A DNA stretch of 40,171 nt from Candidatus Aegiribacteria sp. (lineage in GTDB: Bacteria; Fermentibacterota; Fermentibacteria; Fermentibacterales; JCC-6): contig JAUVEU010000019.1 in assembly GCA_030594645.1 (NCBI GenBank), forward strand, positions 1 to 40,171, given 5' to 3'. The notes under the pieces are model-generated. The model did no database searches, was not told the DNA's origin, and saw only the letters and a program-made list of their open reading frames with translations. Both the position numbers and the translations under genes were made by a program. Shown piece by piece: positions 24,916 through 32,512 of this stretch. Position 1 is the stretch's first letter. The number at the start of each line of letters is the position of its first letter.

Positions 24916-26786
24916 TGAATATTCTCCAGATGATTGATAATTCCTGATTTGAGCATGAGCAATCCAAACTGATCATACACTTTTTTCTGAATCTTCTCTA
25001 CTGCTTTTCGGACGAAATCTTTCCGTGGATATCCGCTTTTCAATCTCTTAAGTAATTCTTCTAACTCTTCATGCGATGTGATGATATGAGCAGCTCCCGA
25101 TGCTGATATATCATTAATAATACTGCTGAAGCTTTCGTAGTGCGGACCAACAATTACAGGTACTCCTCTCATTAGAGGTTCAAGTACATTATGCCCCCCG
25201 AAAGGCATTAGCGTCCCGCCAACAAAAGCAACTTTGCCGACACCATAAAACTGTGCGAGTACACCATGCAGATCAATGAGAACACTGTCAAATATCCCTG
25301 AATCTTCTGAATCAACAATATCTGTCCATTTTGCGGGTGAAAATCCATGATCTTTCATAATACCCAGCAGTTCATCTATTCGCTCAAGATGTCTTGGTGC
25401 CAGAACAGGGAAATATCCAGCTTTTCGGGATGCTTTGAGTATTGTTGATTCCTCTCCTCTTCTTGTTGAACCGGCAACCAGAACAGGAAGATCAGTCCGC
25501 AGCGTTTTATACCATTCCTCCGGCGGATCACCGTGATCGGAGCATGATTTGGAATCTCCGGTTACGGTTATGCTGTCAGGGTTTGCGCCAAGTAACTCAA
25601 AGTAATCTGCATCTTTGATGGTTCTCGCCAGGATTCCTGAAAAGCATAACAGCATTCTTTTGAATAATGGCTTGAATATCCGATAGCCTCGAAAGCTCCG
25701 TTTTGAAAGCCTCCCATTGACAATCATACATGGAATACAGGATTCGAGTGCTTCAAGAATAGTGTTTGGCCAGATTTCAGTTTCGGTAATTATTAGAGCT
25801 CTTGGCTTTATTCTCTGGATGAAACGTTGTGTAAAAATCGGTGTATCAAGAGGGCTGAAACTTCCGGAAATGTTCATTCTATCCAGAAATAGCCGTCCAG
25901 AGGGAGTAAAACACGTTACCCAGACAGGTATCTTTCTTTTTTTAAGGTATGATATATAAGGAAGAAGTCCGTTCAATTCACCAAGAGATGATCCATGAAG
26001 CCAGACAGGATTAGTGTTCATTTCCGAAACGAAACCCTGTCTTTCTTTTCTTTCCCTTGATGATCTGAATTGAAGCGCCAGTATTGCAGGGGCGTGAAAA
26101 ATGTATCCGGCGAATCTCAAAATACGTCTGAGTATTCGGGCGGATGGTGATGTAAAAAGGTCAGCACTGTAAGTTACTCTTGAAATCTCTCTTTCTATTC
26201 TGTCCAGCCATATACCGGGATCATCTCCCCTTCTCATTGGTGGAAATGGTCTTCCCTCAACCACGCTCACCCTCGCAAATGGCAGTGGAAGTAGAAATCT
26301 GTCCCAGGAGGAGAAACGCAGCGCAGGCCAGGCTGATGATCCCATCGAAACTACAGGCCTTCCTCCAAGCCTTGATATATGAGCAATTCCCATCTTTGCT
26401 TTTTCTGCGGGACCTCTGGGGCCGTCTGATGTAATTGCGCAGTCCATCCCGCTTCTGAGTCTTCCGGCAATTTCCCCGAGTGCTTTCATGCCTCCCCTGC
26501 TGCTGGAACCCCGGACTGTTGAAAAACCCATTGAATTAAGAATATTGGTTGCGTATTGTCCATCCCTGTTCTGGCTTACAAGAACAGTGACATCCTCATT
26601 CCGATGCGTATGAACAAATGGAAGCTGCCTTCCATGCCAGAACGCGAAAACCGCAGACCTGCCTCGGATACGTCCGGCTCTCAAATCGCTCGTAGAGAAA
26701 TAGAATACCCGCCATGAGCTGCCTATTAACCTCATAAAAATGCGTCCCAACATCCGGGATAGCTTGAATAGATCAGGGGTTTTCAT
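24912..26786 (-). CDS. waaA: Fusion of a DUF374-type acyltransferase and WaaA Kdo transferase
   Basis: A 624-residue two-domain protein. Residues 1-215 are a DUF374/LPLAT-like domain: FWHGRQLPF (49-57, H51) and ITSDGPRGPAEKAKMGIAHISRLGGRPVV (118-146) are its signatures. Residues 216-624 are WaaA/KdtA (GT30), which adds Kdo to lipid IVA: the membrane helix is kept at about 222-240, the catalytic glutamate is E270 in HGSSLGELNGL, and ITETEIWPN and VGGTLMPFGGHNVLEP are typical. The fused protein would join acyl transfer and Kdo transfer at the membrane. A longer frame to 26864 is rejected: the extra 26 residues only overlap lpxB, whereas the ATG at 26786 gives a 14-base overlap. Confidence 0.9.
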   Translation of the reverse strand: MKTPDLFKLSRMLGRIFMRLIGSSWRVFYFSTSDLRAGRIRGRSAVFAFWHGRQLPFVHTHRNEDVTVLVSQNRDGQYATNILNSMGFSTVRGSSSRGGMKALGEIAGRLRSGMDCAITSDGPRGPAEKAKMGIAHISRLGGRPVVSMGSSAWPALRFSSWDRFLLPLPFARVSVVEGRPFPPMRRGDDPGIWLDRIEREISRVTYSADLFTSPSARILRRILRFAGYIFHAPAILALQFRSSRERKERQGFVSEMNTNPVWLHGSSLGELNGLLPYISYLKKRKIPVWVTCFTPSGRLFLDRMNISGSFSPLDTPIFTQRFIQRIKPRALIITETEIWPNTILEALESCIPCMIVNGRLSKRSFRGYRIFKPLFKRMLLCFSGILARTIKDADYFELLGANPDSITVTGDSKSCSDHGDPPEEWYKTLRTDLPVLVAGSTRRGEESTILKASRKAGYFPVLAPRHLERIDELLGIMKDHGFSPAKWTDIVDSEDSGIFDSVLIDLHGVLAQFYGVGKVAFVGGTLMPFGGHNVLEPLMRGVPVIVGPHYESFSSIINDISASGAAHIITSHEELEELLKRLKSGYPRKDFVRKAVEKIQKKVYDQFGLLMLKSGIINHLENIQ

Positions 26787-27873
26787 GTTTGATTTCGTTG
26801 TACAGAAGCCTGGCTGCTCTTTCCGCTGCGCCGTGTTCACCAAGGGCTTTTCGAACGGATTCAATATCCGAAAGTGATTTCAGTCTTATTTCCGATTCAG
26901 AGAGCAGAGGAATGATACGCTCTGCGATTTTTAACGGTGTAACGTTATTCTGTATGAGTTCTGGAGCAACGTCTTTACCTGAGACTATGTTAGCCATACC
27001 TATTCTGTCTACGCCGCGTACAAGGAGCTTTGCCAGCAGATACGTCAATCGCGAAGTTCTGTATGTGATAATGAATGGAATTCCCCAGAGCGCTGTCTCC
27101 AATGTTGCAGTACCCGAACATACAACAGCAGCAGACGCGTTTTGAAGAGAAGCGCTGATTGAATTTACCAGTGTTACTCCCTCTGTATTACCGGCGCGGT
27201 CATATAGTTCTGATGGAACGGATTCGGTCACAGCTACAGAAGCATTCCGGGCAATCCCCCTGCTTCTAAGAATTAAGTAGGCATCAATCATCGGGTCCAG
27301 AAGACTTGCTACTTCCTGCTCACGGCTTCCGGGAAGGAAAGCCAGATCTCCTTCAGGCTTTGAATCAGCGGGTACTGGAATCGCATCCACGAGCGGATGT
27401 CCTGCGCACACGGCCCTGACTCCATGACGATTGTAGAATTCAACTTCAAATTCAAAGAGAGTAATCATTAGATCAACGCTTTTCCGAACTTTTCTGACCC
27501 TTCTTCTGCCCCACGCCCATAACTGTGGAGATATGTAATAGATGACTTTGAAACCCTTTTTCTTTGCCCATTGAGCCAGGGGAATATTGAAACCGGGATA
27601 ATCAACCAGAAGAACAGCATCCGGATTCTCAGAGATGATAAGTGATTTCATCTCGTTTTTCAGGTTGCGAAATCTGTTCAGAGAAGAGATAACTTCCGCA
27701 AAGCCCATTACAGAGTAATCTTCGAGATTGAAGATAACATTTACACCCGCACTTGAAAGATTGCTGCCTCCCAGTCCTGAAGCTTCAACCGGAACCAATG
27801 CTGAAAGCTTCCTGAAAAGCTCTCCAGCACGAATATCACCGGATGGGTCACCGGCTGAGATAACAAGTTTCAT
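26773..27873 (-). CDS. lpxB: LpxB, lipid-A-disaccharide synthase
   Basis: A 366-residue GT19 enzyme that joins lipid X and UDP-diacylglucosamine into the lipid A disaccharide. The N-terminal LVISAGDPSGDIRAGEL, the YYISPQLWAWGRRRVRKVRK block (about 111-130) and AGHPLVDAIP (about 157-166) are diagnostic. It works at the inner-membrane face before LpxK and WaaA, encoded next. The ATG at 27873 overlaps the Gfo/Idh gene stop as ATGA. Confidence 0.96.
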   Translation of the reverse strand: MKLVISAGDPSGDIRAGELFRKLSALVPVEASGLGGSNLSSAGVNVIFNLEDYSVMGFAEVISSLNRFRNLKNEMKSLIISENPDAVLLVDYPGFNIPLAQWAKKKGFKVIYYISPQLWAWGRRRVRKVRKSVDLMITLFEFEVEFYNRHGVRAVCAGHPLVDAIPVPADSKPEGDLAFLPGSREQEVASLLDPMIDAYLILRSRGIARNASVAVTESVPSELYDRAGNTEGVTLVNSISASLQNASAAVVCSGTATLETALWGIPFIITYRTSRLTYLLAKLLVRGVDRIGMANIVSGKDVAPELIQNNVTPLKIAERIIPLLSESEIRLKSLSDIESVRKALGEHGAAERAARLLYNEIKHENP

Positions 27874-28808
27874 ACTCCAGTCAGATCCTTCAGAATTCCT
27901 TCTGTCGCTACCTGTATCTGACTCGAGATTATCTTTGCAGATTGGAGAGCAATAAGACCGTCTTTCCCTGAGACAGCAGGAGAACAGCCTGTATCACATG
28001 CTTCCAGGAAATCTTTAAGCTCAGCTGTAAGGGCATCACCTTCCTCAACAACTATTGAAATGGGTACGATGTTTCCGGATGAAACACGGAATGCCTCAAC
28101 TTTTCTTGACGCGAAATCAACTGATACATAGCTCTTATGCTGAAAAAACCTCAATTTTCGAATTTGTTCTCTCGAAATCCTGCTTGCTGTCATGTTTACG
28201 ACACAGCCATTCTCAAACTGAATTCTTGCGCTGGCAATATCCACATTATTACTGAGAACCGGCACACCTGATGCCTGAACTGAGGTGACAGGAGATCGAA
28301 CGAATGAAAGAACCAGATCAATGTCGTGAATCATCAGATCCATTACAACCGACACATCGGTCCCCCTGGGGTTGAAAGGCGCCATTCTGTGACCTTCTAC
28401 GAAAAGTGGTGTGTCTATAAATTCTGCTGCGGCGAGTATAGCAGGATTAAAGCGTTCCACATGACCAACCGCCAGAATAAGGTCAGCTGCTTCCGCAAGC
28501 TCTACCATTTCACGCCCTTCGTCAGGGTTCGCTGCGATTGGTTTTTCTACAAGAACGTTTAATCCGGCTCCGAGAGCTTTTGTTACAACACCGTAATGCG
28601 CCGATGTAGTACATGCGACTACAACTGAATCGCATTCCTCAAGAAGAGAATCAATTCGGTTCACCGGACGGACATCAATTTTTGAAGCCAGTTCCATCAT
28701 GCGTTCGGTGTCAGTATCGAATATAGGAACAGTTCTGCCTGTAATCTCACCGAGTATTCTTGCATGGTGAAAGCCCAGATGACCTGTTCCAATAACTCCA
28801 GTTATCAT
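27870..28808 (-). CDS. Gfo/Idh/MocA oxidoreductase, candidate UDP-GlcNAc 3-dehydrogenase (GnnA-like)
   Basis: A 312-residue NAD(P)-dependent oxidoreductase: the Rossmann motif GVIGTGHLG (4-12), NVLVEKPIAANPDEG and DLMIHDIDLVLSFV are family hallmarks. Its place immediately before lpxB matches the known setting of gnnA, which oxidises UDP-GlcNAc so that GnnB can make the 3-amino sugar for amide-linked lipid A. No GnnB aminotransferase is visible here, so this role is inference. The ATG at 28808 is chosen because GGAGGATAAA precedes it directly: the ribosome site is formed by the last codons and stop of the threonine aldolase gene. The frame's upstream extension to 28844 lies inside that gene. 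Confidence 0.8.
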   Translation of the reverse strand: MITGVIGTGHLGFHHARILGEITGRTVPIFDTDTERMMELASKIDVRPVNRIDSLLEECDSVVVACTTSAHYGVVTKALGAGLNVLVEKPIAANPDEGREMVELAEAADLILAVGHVERFNPAILAAAEFIDTPLFVEGHRMAPFNPRGTDVSVVMDLMIHDIDLVLSFVRSPVTSVQASGVPVLSNNVDIASARIQFENGCVVNMTASRISREQIRKLRFFQHKSYVSVDFASRKVEAFRVSSGNIVPISIVVEEGDALTAELKDFLEACDTGCSPAVSGKDGLIALQSAKIISSQIQVATEGILKDLTGV

Positions 28809-28809
28809 T

Positions 28810-29844
28810 TTATCCTCCAAAAGCGGAAAGAACATCCGCTGCATATTTTACAGACCGCTCAGACAGTGAGAGGTGAGTAACAAATCTTACCGTTGACGGT
28901 GACAGAGCGAGACAACCTATCCCCAGAGCAGCAAGAGATGAAGCGACAGTCTCCGCTTTTCCTTCGTGTGTTTTTGCTATAATGATATTCGTGTCCACTA
29001 TCTTCGGAAGCTCGAGCACAGGAGATTTCCCTATTCCCTTTGCCAGTTTTGCCGCAAAACGATGCGTTCTTGATAATACAGGAAGGTGATGCTCCAGAGC
29101 GTAAATGCATGCCGCAGCGAGTATCCCGGCCTGGCGCATACCTCCACCATGCTGTTTCCTGAGGAATCTGACACGCTCTTCGTCTTCCGAGGAACAGAGA
29201 AGTATAGATCCAACAGGACAACCAAGACCTTTAGAAAAGCACATTGAAACCATGCGAAAACCGGAAACAAGTTTATCCAGCGATTGTCCTGTAGCAGCAA
29301 TCACGTGCCAGAGTCGAGCCCCATCAAGGTATGAGGACGCTTTTTTCAAAGATGCTATGGACTGGATCTCTTTTACCATCGTCTGCGGAAGGATGAGACC
29401 ACCCATTACATTATGTGTATTCTCGAGAGTAACCAGCGTTCTCGGAGCGAAATGCTGATCCTTCTCTCTGTTCAATGCTTTTCTGAGTGCGTCAGGTGGA
29501 ATACAGCCACTTTCATTCTCATCAATCCGGTGCATCTGAAGACCGCCGAGCATTGCGTACTGGGCTCCCTCATATAGATATGCATGGCTTTTTGAACCAC
29601 AGATTACTTCATCCCCCGCAGTTGTTAGAGCACGAATTGCCACTCCGTTTGACATCGTTCCAGTAGGCATGAAAACTGCTTTTTCAAAACCTGCCATTCC
29701 GGCAACAGTGTCCTCCAGATAATTGATGCTTGGATCTTCCCCAAAGACATCGTCACCTACCTCTGCTCTGGACATTGCGTTTCTCATGGAGTGTGATGGA
29801 GTACTGACAGTGTCACTTCTCAGATCAACTTTTATCCTGGTCAA
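28810..29844 (-). CDS. ltaE: Low-specificity L-threonine aldolase
   Basis: A 344-residue PLP enzyme that splits threonine or allo-threonine into glycine and acetaldehyde. The start VDLRSDTVSTPSHSMRNAM, VGDDVFGEDPSINYLE, the PLP-site lysine in CFSKGLGCPVGS and LDGARLWH are the family blocks. A TTG start at 29844 is needed to include the VDLRSDTV block; GGGAG lies upstream. It is placed between ddl and the lipid A genes, an unusual setting for glycine supply, but operon neighbours in such compact genomes need not share a pathway. Its stop TAA is followed after one base by the next gene's ATG. Confidence 0.93.
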   Translation of the reverse strand: MTRIKVDLRSDTVSTPSHSMRNAMSRAEVGDDVFGEDPSINYLEDTVAGMAGFEKAVFMPTGTMSNGVAIRALTTAGDEVICGSKSHAYLYEGAQYAMLGGLQMHRIDENESGCIPPDALRKALNREKDQHFAPRTLVTLENTHNVMGGLILPQTMVKEIQSIASLKKASSYLDGARLWHVIAATGQSLDKLVSGFRMVSMCFSKGLGCPVGSILLCSSEDEERVRFLRKQHGGGMRQAGILAAACIYALEHHLPVLSRTHRFAAKLAKGIGKSPVLELPKIVDTNIIIAKTHEGKAETVASSLAALGIGCLALSPSTVRFVTHLSLSERSVKYAADVLSAFGG

Positions 29845-29862
29845 TTGATTTAGGACTCCCGG

Positions 29863-30852
29863 TTAAGGTTTTGAATATTTTCTCATTGCTTCTGCGAGTA
29901 TTCGATTAATTATTTCAGATGATGATTTTCCTGACGCTTCCCAGAGTTTTGAAAACATGCTTATTTCGGTGAAACCCGGAATTGTGTTTATCTCATTGAA
30001 AAAGACCTCATCATTCTGAGTCAGAAGAAAATCCGCTCTGGCGAAACCGCTGCATTCAAGCAAAGAGAATACTTTCTCTGCAAATACTCTGATTCTGGCT
30101 GACATCTTATCGGATAACTGCGCAGGGATAATAAGCTTCGAATCATCGCAATCATATTTTGCGGTATAATCATACCACTCCAGACCCGGTATTATCTCAC
30201 CGGGAACAGAAGATGAAACATTTCCGGATTCACACAGAAGGGCAACTTCAATTTCCCTTACATTCGTCAGGCCGTTCTCGATGAGGATCAAACTGTCATA
30301 TTTAAAAGCAAGTGCCAGTGCATCCTGAAGCTGATCAGGAGAATCAACTTTTGATATTCCAACACTCGAACCCATTCTTGCCGGTTTGACGAATAAAGGA
30401 TATAGAAGCGGCTCGAGTTCCTTCAGCGAAGGGGGAGAATCCTCCGAAAAGCTCTTCCAGGGAATAACTGGAATTCCTTCGGATGAAACGAGTCTTTTTG
30501 TAGTAACTTTATTCATTGCAAGAGATGATGTCATTACTGAGGCTCCGGCATATGGCCAGCCTGCAATCTCGCATAATCCCTGAATTGAACCATCTTCCCC
30601 CCATGGGCCATGGAGTACGGGGAATACGAGATCAAAATCTATTTCTGTTTCACCAATGAACAGTTTCCAGACAGGGTGTCCGGCATTGAGCGTAATAGCT
30701 GAACTGTCAAGAAGCCATTGCCCATACATACTTATCTCAACAGAAACGACTTCATGTCCCGATCGTTCAAGGACGGAACGGACAAATAACGCGGACTGTA
30801 CGGATATCTCACGCTCTGCTGATCTTCCTCCTGATAGAAGTACAATTTTCAT
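29863..30852 (-). CDS. ddl: D-alanine--D-alanine ligase
   Basis: A 329-residue ATP-grasp ligase making the D-Ala-D-Ala end of the peptidoglycan peptide. Blocks seen: LSGGRSAEREISVQSA (6-21), FPVLHGPWGEDGSIQG, YAGASVMTSSLAMNKVTTKRL, FVKPARMGSSVGISKV, and FFNEINTIPGFTEISMFSKLWEASG near the C-terminus, which supplies metal ligands. GGAGG lies 8 bases before the ATG, and it is the first gene of the long minus-strand run towards 20515. Confidence 0.96.
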   Translation of the reverse strand: MKIVLLSGGRSAEREISVQSALFVRSVLERSGHEVVSVEISMYGQWLLDSSAITLNAGHPVWKLFIGETEIDFDLVFPVLHGPWGEDGSIQGLCEIAGWPYAGASVMTSSLAMNKVTTKRLVSSEGIPVIPWKSFSEDSPPSLKELEPLLYPLFVKPARMGSSVGISKVDSPDQLQDALALAFKYDSLILIENGLTNVREIEVALLCESGNVSSSVPGEIIPGLEWYDYTAKYDCDDSKLIIPAQLSDKMSARIRVFAEKVFSLLECSGFARADFLLTQNDEVFFNEINTIPGFTEISMFSKLWEASGKSSSEIINRILAEAMRKYSKP

Positions 30853-31004
30853 TTTAGCCTCCTGCAGGTTCTCATCCGAAAAGGGGTCTTGACCATGCCT
30901 TTCCGGCTGGTAGTTTATCCGGACGGTCGTTGAATGCTAATATACGATTACTTTCCATATCCGGCAGGTTATATTTCATACCCTTGCAGGATTCCGGAGG
31001 CATG

Positions 31005-31946
31005 ATGAAAATACTTATAACAGGTGGAGCCGGTTTCATAGCTTCAAATGTAGCGGATTTCCTCATTGAAAAGAAACATGAAGTTCATATACTGGACGAT
31101 CTTTCCACTGGGTTTATCGAAAATGTTAATCGAGATGCTGTATTCCACGAACTTGATGTAAGAAGCAAAGACGCTTTCGATCTCATCTCTGTCGGGGGAT
31201 TTGATATTCTCTGTCATCACGCTGCACAAATGGATGTAAGAAGATCTGTAAGGGAACCTGTTTTTGACGCTGACGTTAATATTGAAGGTACTCTCAATAT
31301 CCTTGAAGCCTCAAGAAAAGGGGGAGTTCGCAGAGTTGTTTACGCATCCACAGGAGGAGCTGTATACGGAGAACCTCAGGAACTTCCGGTGCCGGAAACA
31401 CATCCGGTTAATCCTATATGTCATTATGGAATCAGCAAGCATACTGTAGAACACTACCTTTTCCTTTACAAATTCCTTTATGAACTTGATTACGTAATTC
31501 TCAGATATCCGAATGTCTACGGTCCAAGACAGAATCCATACGGAGAAGCCGGTGTGACAGCCATTTTTACTCTTGCATATCTCACAGGTAATCCTCCTAT
31601 GATCAATGGTGACGGATTACAGCTGAGAGATTATGTCCATGTAACTGATATAGCAAGAGCAAACGAGATGGCAATGGATCTGTCAAGAACTGATATCTCA
31701 GGGGAAATCTTCAACATTGGCTGGGGTGTCGGAAGATCTGTTCTTGAGCTTGATCGTATTATTCGGGGCTATACCGGGACAGATCTTGAACCCGTATTCG
31801 GCCCTTCCCTGCCAGAGGAAATCCTTCAGATAGCCCTGGACAGCACAAGGGCAAGAGATATCCTTGGATGGAAACCTGAAATCCGATTTGAAGATGGACT
31901 CGATGATCTGGTTAAGTATCACCGCATGAAAATTACAGAAGAATGA
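31005..31946 (+). CDS. NAD-dependent nucleotide-sugar epimerase (GalE-like, extended SDR)
   Basis: A 313-residue extended short-chain dehydrogenase. GGAGFIAS at the N-terminus binds NAD, YASTGGAVYGEP holds the catalytic Ser region and YGISKHTVEHY the Tyr and Lys. The sequence resembles UDP-glucose/UDP-GlcNAc 4-epimerases, but related decarboxylases and dehydratases share these blocks, so the sugar is not fixed. The start at 31005 is chosen because GGAGG at 30996-31000 is correctly spaced for it; the ATG at 31002 is too close and an upstream extension to 30930 adds unsupported residues. It overlaps the gmhB-like gene by ATGA. Confidence 0.88.
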   Translation: MKILITGGAGFIASNVADFLIEKKHEVHILDDLSTGFIENVNRDAVFHELDVRSKDAFDLISVGGFDILCHHAAQMDVRRSVREPVFDADVNIEGTLNILEASRKGGVRRVVYASTGGAVYGEPQELPVPETHPVNPICHYGISKHTVEHYLFLYKFLYELDYVILRYPNVYGPRQNPYGEAGVTAIFTLAYLTGNPPMINGDGLQLRDYVHVTDIARANEMAMDLSRTDISGEIFNIGWGVGRSVLELDRIIRGYTGTDLEPVFGPSLPEEILQIALDSTRARDILGWKPEIRFEDGLDDLVKYHRMKITEE

Positions 31947-32503
31947 CAGATATGCTTCCTGTATTTCTTGACAGAGACGGCGTGATTAACAGAGACAGTG
32001 CTGATTACATTCGATCATTGAAGGACTGGATCCCACTTCCAGGTTCTATTGATGCGATAGTGAATCTCAGTAACGCGGGGCACCCTGTCATAATAGTTAC
32101 GAATCAGTCGGCAATATCACGGAAATACTGCCTTGAATCGGATGTAAGGGAGATACATCAATACCTGATTCATCTTGTCGATAATGCCGGAGGGAAAATC
32201 GACGGACTCTACTACTGCCCTCACCATCCTGATGATAAATGCGATTGCAGGAAACCGAAAACCGGTATGCTGGATACTGCAAGGCAGGAACTGAATCTCC
32301 CGCCCGGAGGTTATCTTGTTGGTGACGCTTCAACTGATATGGAAATGGGAAGAAGAGCAGATCTGAAGACGATTCTTGTTCTTACAGGCAGAGGATTGAA
32401 TCAGCTTGACCTCATAGAGAAGCAGAATCATCCATTGCCATGGAGAGTGACTGAAGATCTTGCGTCTGCTGCTTTGATTATTCTGGAAGATTCAACTGGT
32501 TAG
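31943..32503 (+). CDS. gmhB: GmhB-like HAD phosphatase (D,D-heptose 1,7-bisphosphate phosphatase)
   Basis: A 186-residue HAD phosphatase. FLDRDGVIN (8-16) supplies the nucleophile and acid aspartates, TNQSA follows as motif II, and CPHHPDDKCDCRKPKTGM is the zinc-binding loop plus lysine motif that marks GmhB and the related HisB-N. Motif IV is GDASTDMEMG. In LPS synthesis GmhB removes the 7... or 1-linked partner phosphate to give heptose 1-phosphate, on the way to ADP- or GDP-heptose of the inner core. With the epimerase it suggests a surface-sugar pair. Other heptose genes (gmhA, hldE) are not in the window. Confidence 0.9.
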   Translation: MTDMLPVFLDRDGVINRDSADYIRSLKDWIPLPGSIDAIVNLSNAGHPVIIVTNQSAISRKYCLESDVREIHQYLIHLVDNAGGKIDGLYYCPHHPDDKCDCRKPKTGMLDTARQELNLPPGGYLVGDASTDMEMGRRADLKTILVLTGRGLNQLDLIEKQNHPLPWRVTEDLASAALIILEDSTG

Positions 32504-32512
32504 TTATCCGGA

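Noticed and set aside
28810-29844. Threonine aldolase acting as the missing GnnB aminotransferase
   Set aside because: Both are PLP enzymes, but the DLRSDTV, GDDVFGEDP and CFSKGLG blocks are specific to threonine aldolase, and DegT-type features are absent.
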